A stretch of 12,922 nt of DNA from UBA7485 sp050945075 (GTDB lineage: Bacteria > Bacillota > Clostridia > Eubacteriales > Eubacteriaceae): positions 1-12,922 of the forward strand of contig JBMNSG010000056.1 of the NCBI GenBank assembly GCA_050945075.1. The letters run 5' to 3'. Positions within the stretch are counted from its first letter, which is position 1. Each line of letters opens with the position of its first letter. This document shows positions 1 through 5,836 of the stretch, one piece after another. The notes under the pieces are model-generated. The model made no database searches, was not told where the DNA came from, and worked only from the letters and a program-made list of their open reading frames with translations. Both the position numbers and the translations under genes were made by a program.

Positions 1-834
1 GTGTTAGTTACATCAAGGGAACTTTTTAAGAAAGCCCAGGCAGGACACTATGCAATACCAGCAGCAAATTTTATAGATCTGGAGTCTTTAAAATGGCATG
101 TTGAAACAGCAGAAGAACTGGGGTTACCCCTTATACTCGCGTTGGCGGAAAGTCATCTAGGAGAAAATATCAATCTCGAAGATGCAGCATTGATTGGAAA
201 AAAATATGCAGAAGAGGCAACTGTTCCGGTTGTTCTTCACCTGGATCATGGAGAAACACCTGAACTGATCAAAAAAGCAGTCGATCTCGGTTTTACTTCG
301 GTCATGATTGATGCTTCCATGGATGATTTTGAAACGAATGTAAAAAAAACCCGTGAAATTATCAATTATGCTCATCCGCGTGGTGTTGTAGTTGAAGCTG
401 AAATCGGTCATGTAGGTGCGGGGGAAAACTACGAAAATCATGACGAGTGTGATTCCAGGTATACAACTGTGGAAGATGCGGTCAGTTTTATTTCTGAAAC
501 AGGCGTAGATTCTCTGGCAATCTCAATCGGTACTGCACATGGAATGTATAAGGGAATACCTGAAATCAATTTTGAACGTCTTACAGAAATATCTGCAGCA
601 ACAGACACACCTCTGGTTTTGCATGGCGGGTCTTCATCAGGTGATGATAATCTGCAGCGTTGTGCAACAGGCGGCATCTCAAAAGTAAATATATTTTCAG
701 ATTTTCTCGGCGCGGCCATTAAAGAATTGAAGACAGAAAAACCAGATAATTATCTGGATGTAATCAAGGCCTCCAGAACAGGAATGCAACAGTGCCTGCG
801 TCACTACTATAAAGTGTTCGAAACAAAAGCCTGA
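1..834 (+). CDS. Class II ketose-bisphosphate aldolase (GatY/KbaY/Fba family), substrate uncertain
   Basis: This 277-residue protein belongs to the zinc-dependent class II aldolases, which cleave fructose- or tagatose-bisphosphate or related ketose phosphates to dihydroxyacetone phosphate and an aldehyde. Seen: HLDHGE at 80-85, giving the catalytic Asp82 and zinc ligand His83; His180 in GTAHG; His208 in LHGG; Glu134 in VEAEIGHVGAG; Asn230 in SKVNIF. Asp82, His83, His180 and His208 fall at the positions I recall for GatY, so the GTG at base 1 is probably the true start, although any ribosome site lies outside the window. Odd: the usual HGGTG phosphate loop reads HGGSSSG, and the usual NV-N/A-T-E segment reads NIFSD, so substrate preference may differ from the standard enzymes. 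The gene ends at a terminator upstream of the glucitol-type PTS operon, so it may be the last gene of a related operon. Family call is firm; the substrate is not known. Confidence 0.92.
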   Translation: MLVTSRELFKKAQAGHYAIPAANFIDLESLKWHVETAEELGLPLILALAESHLGENINLEDAALIGKKYAEEATVPVVLHLDHGETPELIKKAVDLGFTSVMIDASMDDFETNVKKTREIINYAHPRGVVVEAEIGHVGAGENYENHDECDSRYTTVEDAVSFISETGVDSLAISIGTAHGMYKGIPEINFERLTEISAATDTPLVLHGGSSSGDDNLQRCATGGISKVNIFSDFLGAAIKELKTEKPDNYLDVIKASRTGMQQCLRHYYKVFETKA

Positions 835-950
835 AATTAATTGCTTAAGAAGAACCATCTGATTATTCGGATACTCAAAAAGATTGACTTGAAAATTGAA
901 GTGTTAACTGGATATCAGATAGTATTTGAATGTAGAATCCTGTAGATAGA

Positions 951-977
951 AAGACTGCTTTAGAGCAGTCTTTTTTT
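951..977 (+). terminator. Rho-independent terminator after the aldolase gene
   Basis: A 9-bp stem, AAGACTGCT (951-959) with AGCAGTCTT (964-972), has the 4-base loop TTAG and runs into seven T's (971-977). It separates the aldolase transcript from the glucitol-type PTS operon. Confidence 0.93.
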
Positions 978-1043
978 GTTTGTAACTTTCAGAACAGATA
1001 ACTGATGGTAAATCAGCCAAGAAAATATTCAAACAAGATAAAA

Positions 1044-1059
1044 TATTACATATGTAATA
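1044..1059. promoter_or_regulatory. Palindromic operator candidate, copy 1 of 3
   Basis: TATTACATATGTAATA is a perfect 16-bp palindrome whose core is TTACA-TA-TGTAA (1046-1057). Two more copies of the same core follow at 50- and 49-base intervals. The symmetry fits a dimeric repressor or activator; which one is not known. Confidence 0.6.
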
Positions 1060-1095
1060 ATCTGATGAAACAAGCTACTCCTGCTGAAAAGAAGC

Positions 1096-1107
1096 TTACA
1101 AATGTAA
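1096..1107. promoter_or_regulatory. Palindromic operator candidate, copy 2 of 3
   Basis: The core TTACA-AA-TGTAA has arms identical to the other two copies and a different 2-base centre. It starts 50 bases after copy 1. Confidence 0.58.
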
Positions 1108-1144
1108 AACGAATACATTTGATAAATAACTAACATGTTTAAAA

Positions 1145-1156
1145 TTACATATGTAA
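1145..1156. promoter_or_regulatory. Palindromic operator candidate, copy 3 of 3
   Basis: The core TTACA-TA-TGTAA is identical to copy 1 over 12 bases and starts 49 bases after copy 2. It lies about 134 bases upstream of the -35 box at 1290, so direct blocking of that promoter would need looping, or these sites serve another promoter. Confidence 0.58.
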
Positions 1157-1289
1157 AAATAAAAAATATAGTTATATTAATAACGAATGTTTGAAGATAA
1201 CTGTGCAATTGGATGAAAATGTGCTGAAAACGCCGTATAAAGGGTTTTAATGGTGCCTTCCATATAAAAATATAAGTAAATGAATCGAT

Positions 1290-1318
1290 TTGACATTTAT
1301 CTGAGATGGTTTTATAAT
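1290..1318 (+). promoter_or_regulatory. Consensus housekeeping sigma promoter of the gutM-srl operon
   Basis: A perfect -35 box TTGACA (1290-1295) and a perfect -10 box TATAAT (1313-1318) are separated by 17 bases. Transcription would begin near 1325, about 58 bases before the gutM start codon. Such a strong core promoter implies that control is by repression or after initiation rather than by weak intrinsic activity. Confidence 0.85.
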
Positions 1319-1382
1319 TTAGATATCGCAGAAACAAGAGAACAAATGATAACAAAATGTGTTTAGAAGGAGGGGACAGAGG

Positions 1383-1889
1383 ATGTCGCATAATACTTTT
1401 TTCTTAATCGTATTCGCACTAATGTGTTTACAAATGTTTTTAGGATTGATCCAAGTTAAACGTTACAGAACAGAGTTAATGAAACTGTCGGGAACCGGAA
1501 CGATCGGTCTCGGACATCGTAAAGGCACAATCCGGGCGGGTCAGATTCTGATTCTTTCCTACAGTAAAAGTAAAAACAAAATCGTAGACGCGAGAAGAAT
1601 GGCGGGGTTGACTATATTTGCCAGATTCAAAGAGGCTCCTGAATTGATCGGACTTACACTTGATGAAATCCGCAGCCTTGGTCTTGAAGAAGATTCTCGT
1701 CTTTATAAACACAGACGTAAAAAACATCCGTACGATCCCAAGGAGGTCACAAAGAAAAAGGGAGCGGTTATCCAGGCTGTAGAAGCTATTGACAGCAGGC
1801 TGGCACTTGAAGCTACGCAGGCAGAAAACAAAAGGAGAATGAAAGAACATCAGAAAAAAACTGAATTAGAAGCCAATGCTGCTGTTTAA
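1383..1889 (+). CDS. gutM: GutM-family glucitol operon activator-like protein, with extended C terminus
   Basis: This 168-residue protein resembles GutM, described in enterobacteria as an activator of the glucitol operon. Seen: an N-terminal hydrophobic segment at about residues 4-24; a core at about 36-100 with TIGLGHRKG, an I-hydrophobic strand, and GLTIFARF; then a lysine- and glutamate-rich, probably helical tail from about 110. Enterobacterial GutM is, as I recall, about 119 residues, so the tail is roughly 50 residues longer. The ATG at 1383 is chosen over an in-frame GTG at 1359 because AAGGAGGGG (1367-1375) sits 7 bases upstream of it. It is the first gene after a consensus promoter, ahead of the transporter genes. 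The membrane segment suggests a membrane-associated role, possibly with the EII complex, rather than a classical DNA-binding activator. Family call is good; mechanism unknown. Confidence 0.85.
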   Translation: MSHNTFFLIVFALMCLQMFLGLIQVKRYRTELMKLSGTGTIGLGHRKGTIRAGQILILSYSKSKNKIVDARRMAGLTIFARFKEAPELIGLTLDEIRSLGLEEDSRLYKHRRKKHPYDPKEVTKKKGAVIQAVEAIDSRLALEATQAENKRRMKEHQKKTELEANAAV

Positions 1890-1904
1890 GGGGCTGCAGC
1901 ATTG
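1874..1904 (+). other. Hairpin across the gutM stop codon
   Basis: A perfect 9-bp inverted repeat, CAATGCTGC (1874-1882) with GCAGCATTG (1896-1904), has a 13-base loop that contains the gutM stop codon. There is no T-run, so it is not a terminator. A second small hairpin (AAAGC/GCTTT, 1921-1935) lies just downstream. Together they may affect mRNA processing or stability between gutM and srlA. Confidence 0.45.
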
Positions 1905-1973
1905 AATAGGGATTGAATGAAAAGCGAAAAGCTTTCAGGATAAGATTCACAACAATATTTTAAGGAGGGTTTT

Positions 1974-2498
1974 ATGGAATTCTTATCGAACCTCGCAACC
2001 GGTTTTATCGGTCTGTTTTCAGCCGGAGGCGAACAATTTACGGGATACATCACAGGGATTATCCCGACACTGGTTTGTCTGATTACGTTTGTAAATGCAC
2101 TAGTCGCCATCATAGGTAAAGACAAAGTCGACAAATTCGGTCTCGCCTGCAGCAAGAACATGATTCTGAGATACACGCTGCTTCCGTTTCTGGCCCTGTT
2201 CTTTCTGACAAATCCGATGTGCTACACACTGGGAAGATTTATGGAAGAAAAGTATAAACCGGCTTTTTACGACGCGACAGTTTCTTTCTGTCACCCTATT
2301 ACAGGTTTGTTCCCGCATGCTAACGCAGGCGAATATTTCGTCTACGGTGGTATCGCAGCTGGTCTGACAACATTGGGTAAAGATCTTGGCCCGCTGGCAG
2401 TTCGCTATTTCCTGGTAGGCCTTGTGGTTATTTTGATCCGCGGCATAATCTGTCAGGGACTGACAGTTCGTTTTATGACCAGAAAGGAAGCCAAATAA
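1974..2498 (+). CDS. srlA: PTS glucitol/sorbitol-family transporter, EIIC subunit
   Basis: This 174-residue integral membrane protein is one of the two membrane subunits of the Gut-family phosphotransferase system, which imports a sugar alcohol while phosphorylating it. Seen: hydrophobic stretches at about residues 25-48, 64-80 and 145-165, with family-like blocks such as GIIPTLVCLITFVNAL, LPFLALFFLTNPMC and ATVSFCHPITGLFPHANAGEYF. Length is slightly shorter than the about 187 residues I recall for E. coli SrlA. The start is set by a strong AAGGAGGG (1962-1969) 4 bases before ATG. The next gene begins directly after its stop codon, as expected for translational coupling with srlE. The substrate is inferred from the family only and may be a polyol other than sorbitol. 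Confidence 0.92.
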   Translation: MEFLSNLATGFIGLFSAGGEQFTGYITGIIPTLVCLITFVNALVAIIGKDKVDKFGLACSKNMILRYTLLPFLALFFLTNPMCYTLGRFMEEKYKPAFYDATVSFCHPITGLFPHANAGEYFVYGGIAAGLTTLGKDLGPLAVRYFLVGLVVILIRGIICQGLTVRFMTRKEAK

Positions 2499-3491
2499 AT
2501 GTATAAAGCAGTAAAAATCACACAGGGCGCCGGCGGATGGGGTGGCCCGCTGATCATAGAACCGACTGAAAAGAGAAATAAGATTGTATCGATTACCGGC
2601 GGCGGGATTGATGCGGTAACAAAAAGAATTGCAGAACTCACAGGTGCTGAAGCCGTTGATGGCTTCTCCACAGGTATTCCGGATGATGAATATGCAGTGG
2701 CAGTAGTCGACTGCGGCGGAACGGCCAGATGTGGCGTTTATCCTAAAAAAGGTATTTATACTGTCAATTTGATGCCGGTTGGACAGAGCGGACCTCTGGC
2801 AGCTTTCATTAAACCTGATATTTACGTTTCAGGTGTCAAGCCGGATGATGTTCAACTGGCAGATGCTTCTGAAGCAGAAGCTGCTGCACAGATGCAACCG
2901 GCAAAAACAGATACTTCAAAAGAAGAGCTGCAGTATAAGGCGGATGCTCCGGGTTCAGACGAAAAGCAGAGCTTTATCGTACGGCTGGGTAAAAGTGTCG
3001 GCGGAGTAGTAGGCAAGCTCTTTCAGGCAGGTCGCGATACCATCGATATGGTAATCAGGAATATCCTTCCTTTTATGGCTTTCGTTGCCATGATTATCGG
3101 GATTATCAACGGAACTGGACTTGGTGGCTGGATTGCCCAGACCATCTCTCCGATGGCTAATAACATCTGGGGATTGCTGATTGTCTGTATCATCTGTGCA
3201 ATTCCTGTTATCTCACCACTTATCGGGCCAGGAGCTGTAATTGCACAGGTTGTCGGTGTGTTGATCGGTCAGCAGATCGGTGTTGGCGCCATCAATCCGT
3301 CACTTGCTCTTCCTGCATTGTTCGCAATTGACGCGCAGGTTGGATGTGACTTTGTTCCTGTCGGTCTGTCACTTGGTGAAGCAGAACCGTCGACAATTGA
3401 TGCCGGTGTTCCCGCTGTTTTGTTTGAAAGACTGCTTACAGGGCCTATAGCCGTTATTCTGGCTTATATCTGCAGCATCGGCCTTTATTGA
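2499..3491 (+). CDS. srlE: PTS glucitol/sorbitol-family transporter, EIIBC subunit
   Basis: This 330-residue protein carries the cytoplasmic EIIB phosphotransfer domain and the second membrane half of the Gut-family PTS permease. Seen: N-terminal GAGGWGGPL (10-20 region); VAVVDCGGTARCG (67-79) with Cys72 and Cys78, one of which should be the phosphocysteine; YVSGVK at 109-114; a polar linker at about 118-158; then FQAGRDTIDMVIRNILPFMAF (175-195) and hydrophobic helices at about 190-206, 223-242, 243-262 and 312-329, with the conserved LIGPGAVIAQVVGVLIG and CDFVPVGLSLGEAEPST blocks. The ATG abuts the srlA stop codon with no gap, and AGAAAGGAAG inside the srlA end serves as ribosome site. Phosphate would flow from HPr to the EIIA (srlB) to this Cys to the incoming polyol. 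Confidence 0.94.
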   Translation: MYKAVKITQGAGGWGGPLIIEPTEKRNKIVSITGGGIDAVTKRIAELTGAEAVDGFSTGIPDDEYAVAVVDCGGTARCGVYPKKGIYTVNLMPVGQSGPLAAFIKPDIYVSGVKPDDVQLADASEAEAAAQMQPAKTDTSKEELQYKADAPGSDEKQSFIVRLGKSVGGVVGKLFQAGRDTIDMVIRNILPFMAFVAMIIGIINGTGLGGWIAQTISPMANNIWGLLIVCIICAIPVISPLIGPGAVIAQVVGVLIGQQIGVGAINPSLALPALFAIDAQVGCDFVPVGLSLGEAEPSTIDAGVPAVLFERLLTGPIAVILAYICSIGLY

Positions 3492-3501
3492 TAACAGATT
3501 C

Positions 3502-3547
3502 GAATTCATTCTATGCAGACTCCCTTTGGTCTGATTCTGATGAATTC
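3502..3547 (+). other. Imperfect stem-loop in the srlE-srlB gap
   Basis: Outer arms GAATTCAT (3502-3509) and ATGAATTC (3540-3547) enclose inner arms CAGAC (3516-3520) and GTCTG (3529-3533), with a 6-by-6 internal loop and an 8-base apical loop. No T-run follows. It sits in an unusually long 120-base gap inside the operon and may set the ratio of membrane subunits to EIIA by limiting decay or partial read-through. Confidence 0.45.
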
Positions 3548-3611
3548 AGTCTAAATCAGGCCGGGAGCGGCAGACTTAAGAAAGTGTTTTACGCAAATCG
3601 GAGAGGAGAAT

Positions 3612-3971
3612 ATGGATTATAAAAGCACAGTAAAAGGTATTGGCCCGCTTGTTCCGGACCTAGCCAGAGAAGGCAACATTGTCATCGTTTTTGACGAAAA
3701 TGCACCGGCAGAACTTGCTGAAATGGCAATTCTGCACACACACTGTAACCTTGACCAGGACGTCAGTGTGGGTGATGTGATTCTTTTAGGCAATGGTGAA
3801 TTTGTAGTGACGGCTGTCGGTGATGAAGCCAACCATACTCTCCGGAAAATGGGACACTGCACATTTAAATTCACTGGACAGGACAAGGTTGACTTGCCCG
3901 GCCAGATGGAACTGGCCGGAGATCTACCAGAAGTCAAAGCAGGCGATCCTTTCCAGATTCTGTTTACCTGA
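3612..3971 (+). CDS. srlB: PTS glucitol/sorbitol-family EIIA subunit
   Basis: This 119-residue soluble protein matches the glucitol-type EIIA, which accepts phosphate from HPr on a histidine and passes it to EIIB. Seen: IVIVFDENAPAELAEMAILHTHC (23-45) with His42 and His44, one of them the likely phosphorylation site; DVSVGDVILLGNGEFVVTAVGDEANHTLRKMGHCTFKF (50-87), the typical beta-rich centre; a short C-terminal end. Length equals the usual about 120 residues. The ribosome site GAGGAG (3603-3608) precedes ATG by 3 bases. It follows srlE after a 120-base gap that carries a stem-loop. Its presence completes the A, B and C parts of the transporter. Confidence 0.93.
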   Translation: MDYKSTVKGIGPLVPDLAREGNIVIVFDENAPAELAEMAILHTHCNLDQDVSVGDVILLGNGEFVVTAVGDEANHTLRKMGHCTFKFTGQDKVDLPGQMELAGDLPEVKAGDPFQILFT

Positions 3972-4056
3972 ACAGAAAGTCGTATTTAGTATTGTTTTCA
4001 CCAGCCAATCTTATGATTGACTTCATAATAATTACAGAAAAGAAAGAGGTAATTCA

Positions 4057-5358
4057 ATGATTAACATGAGCGTCAAGCTGCAGAAACTTGAAGATGAAGG
4101 AAAACCGATTAAAGCAAGCATCGTAGGTGCCGGCCAGATGGGATGTGGTATGGCTGCACAGATGACAACAATGAAAGGGATGGAACCAGTTGTAGTCGTT
4201 GATATCAATCTTGATCATGCCAAACAGGCTTATCTGGATTCCGGTTATAAAGAAGGCGTTGATTTTGTAGAAGCCTCCACAGTCGAAGAAGCAAACAAGC
4301 TGCTTGCAGAAGGTAAATATATTGTTACCTCTAATAATGAAATAGCGACAAAATGCGATATTATCGACTGTGCAGTAGATGCTACCGGTGTTCCGGAAGT
4401 AGGCGCTAAGGTTGCTGTTGATGCGATTAATGCTGGTAAGCACATCTGCATGCTCAACGTTGAAACAGATGTTTGTATCGGACATATCCTCTACAAAATG
4501 GCTAACAACGCAGGCGTTGTTTATACGGGTTCTGCAGGTGATGAACCGGGTGCTGTAATTGAAATGTACGATTATGCAAAAGGCCTCGGCTTTGATGTCA
4601 AGGTAGTCGGAAAAGGCAAGAACAATCCGGTTATCCTGGACTGCACACCGGAATCTGTTGCGGAAATTGCAAAACAGAAGGGCGCATCTCCGAAGATGAT
4701 CTGTGCCTTTAAAGATGGGACTAAGACCATGGTCGAAATGACCGCTATGGCAAATGCAACAGGCTTCAAACCGGATATTATCGGTGCTCACGGTGCCGAA
4801 AGTGATGTTAAACATCTGAATGATGTCCTGAGTCTAAAGAGCGAAGGCCGCGGCGGCGTACTGGACAACTATGGTGTTATTGAATACATCAACGGAGTAG
4901 CACCAGGCGTATTCGTTATCATTGGAACTGATCAGCCGGATATCGCAGCAGAACTGACATATCTGAGCATGGGCCCAGGACCAAATTACACATTATACAG
5001 ACCTTATCATCTGACTTCTCTGGAAACACCAATGTCTGTTGCAAAAGCAGTTATTGATCACGAACCGACAATCGTTCCCCGTGCCGGCCGTGTTGCAGAA
5101 ACAATTGCCGTAGCCAAGAAGGATCTGAAGGCTGGTGACATGCTTGATGGAATCGGTGGATTCACAGTTCGCGGAACGTTCATGTCTGCAGAAGATGCCG
5201 ATGCTAAAAATGCACTGCCAATGGGTCTGATCAATAAAAAGACAAAGATGCTCAAAGACGTCGCTATGGGTGAAGTCATCACTTATGATGACATTGCGCT
5301 TGACCAGGATTCGCTGATTGTTCAGCTGAGAAAAATACAGGACGAACTTTTCATCTAA
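4057..5358 (+). CDS. NAD(P)-binding oxidoreductase with C-terminal SAF domain
   Basis: This 433-residue protein combines a homoserine-dehydrogenase-like Rossmann domain with a SAF domain. Seen: IVGAGQMGCGMA at 22-33 (G24-x-G26-x-x-G29), Asp49 at the end of strand 2 (VVVVDI) consistent with NAD preference, TGVPEVG (110-116), SAGDEPGAVIEMYDYA (159-174), GKGKNN (185-190), and a SAF-type end at about 349-417 with KKDLKAGD, DGIGGFTVRG and VAMGEVITYDDI. SAF domains occur in FlgA, NeuB and altronate dehydratase, so homologues risk being labelled FlgA by mistake. ATG 4057 is preceded by AAGAAAGAGG; Met4 is a possible alternative start. It sits where sorbitol-6-phosphate dehydrogenase (SrlD) would be expected after srlB. 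I infer that it oxidises the polyol phosphate made by the PTS or a later intermediate; no activity can be read from the sequence. Confidence 0.85.
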   Translation: MINMSVKLQKLEDEGKPIKASIVGAGQMGCGMAAQMTTMKGMEPVVVVDINLDHAKQAYLDSGYKEGVDFVEASTVEEANKLLAEGKYIVTSNNEIATKCDIIDCAVDATGVPEVGAKVAVDAINAGKHICMLNVETDVCIGHILYKMANNAGVVYTGSAGDEPGAVIEMYDYAKGLGFDVKVVGKGKNNPVILDCTPESVAEIAKQKGASPKMICAFKDGTKTMVEMTAMANATGFKPDIIGAHGAESDVKHLNDVLSLKSEGRGGVLDNYGVIEYINGVAPGVFVIIGTDQPDIAAELTYLSMGPGPNYTLYRPYHLTSLETPMSVAKAVIDHEPTIVPRAGRVAETIAVAKKDLKAGDMLDGIGGFTVRGTFMSAEDADAKNALPMGLINKKTKMLKDVAMGEVITYDDIALDQDSLIVQLRKIQDELFI

Positions 5359-5389
5359 CGTCTTGCGGACAAAGACAGGAAGTAGTGAA

Positions 5390-5662
5390 ATGTTCTCAAA
5401 ACAAGTAACAGTCATTAATCCGACAGGGCTGCATGCCCGCCCTGTCGCTGAATTTTGCAAAGCGGCAAATGAATACAATTCAAATATTACGATTCGCAGA
5501 GCCGAACAGGAAAAACTCGGAAACGCTAAATCAGTATTATCAGTAATGTGTCTGGGACTCGGCCAGGGGACACTGGTGGAAGTAGCAGCCGAAGGTGACG
5601 ACGAAAAGGAAGCTGTGGAAAGATTAACGGCATTAATTGACACAGGTTTCGGAGAAGTCTGA
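5390..5662 (+). CDS. HPr-family phosphocarrier, operon-specific paralogue
   Basis: This 90-residue protein is an HPr-type phosphocarrier. HPr takes phosphate from enzyme I on His15 and donates it to EIIA proteins. Seen: NPTGLHARPVAEF (10-22) with His15 and Arg17; NAKSVLSVMCLGLGQG (45-60) with Ser48, which corresponds to regulatory Ser46 of Gram-positive HPr; two extra residues before it account for the length of 90 against the usual 87-88. ATG 5390 is preferred over an upstream in-frame TTG at 5363 because AGGAAG (5377-5382) is spaced 7 bases from it and because it puts the histidine at position 15. It is 31 bases after the oxidoreductase and just before a terminator. A general ptsH is normally next to ptsI, which is not here, so this is probably a dedicated carrier for the Gut-type PTS. 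Confidence 0.93.
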   Translation: MFSKQVTVINPTGLHARPVAEFCKAANEYNSNITIRRAEQEKLGNAKSVLSVMCLGLGQGTLVEVAAEGDDEKEAVERLTALIDTGFGEV

Positions 5663-5721
5663 CAGATACGACATTGATAGACCTCCTTCATTCAGATCCT
5701 GCACAGATCTGATCTCTCTCG

Positions 5722-5748
5722 CGGCTCCGTTAAACGGAGCCGTTTTTT
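5722..5748 (+). terminator. Rho-independent terminator after the HPr gene
   Basis: CGGCTCCG (5722-5729) pairs with CGGAGCCG (5735-5742) around the loop TTAAA, followed by six T's (5743-5748). It should end most of the gutM-srl-HPr transcript, leaving the isomerase and YjbQ genes to read-through or to a separate promoter in 5749-5836. Confidence 0.92.
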
Positions 5749-5801
5749 ATTAGAATTTATTCAAAAGAAGCCTGTTCTGCGATTAACAGAAAATAAATGA
5801 T

Positions 5802-5815
5802 CCAGTTTGAACTGG
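5802..5815. promoter_or_regulatory. Short inverted repeat before the isomerase gene
   Basis: CCAGTT (5802-5807) and AACTGG (5810-5815) are separated by two bases, 21 bases before the isomerase ATG. It could be a small operator or a weak hairpin near the ribosome site. I see no good -35/-10 pair in this gap. The evidence is symmetry only. Confidence 0.3.
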
Positions 5816-5836
5816 GTGTAGAAATGGAAGACAGAA

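Larger units (their letters stand above)
835..1382. other. AT-rich intergenic control region without a gene
   Basis: I see no credible gene in these 548 bases. The region holds the aldolase terminator near 951-977, three TTACA-NN-TGTAA palindromes at 1046-1156, and a perfect-consensus promoter at 1290-1318. The transcript of the downstream operon would have a leader of roughly 55-60 bases ending in a strong ribosome site. It is markedly AT-rich compared with the flanking genes, as expected for a regulatory region. Confidence 0.8.

Noticed and set aside
1102..1117. Possible catabolite-responsive element (cre) around TGTAAAACGAATACA
   Set aside because: The central CG is one base too far from the 5' TG compared with the cre consensus, and the stretch overlaps palindrome copy 2, which explains part of the match.
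1029..1391. A 120-codon open frame on the minus strand across the intergenic region
   Set aside because: It covers the consensus promoter, the three palindromes and the gutM ribosome site; its composition is low-complexity Phe/Ile/Leu/Tyr as expected from AT-rich DNA, and it has no ribosome site.
4054..4815. A 253-codon minus-strand open frame
   Set aside because: It lies opposite the well-supported SAF oxidoreductase and is a Cys/His/Phe-rich shadow without recognisable motifs.
4993..5691. A 232-codon minus-strand open frame
   Set aside because: It is antisense to the oxidoreductase end and the HPr gene, both of which have strong family motifs.
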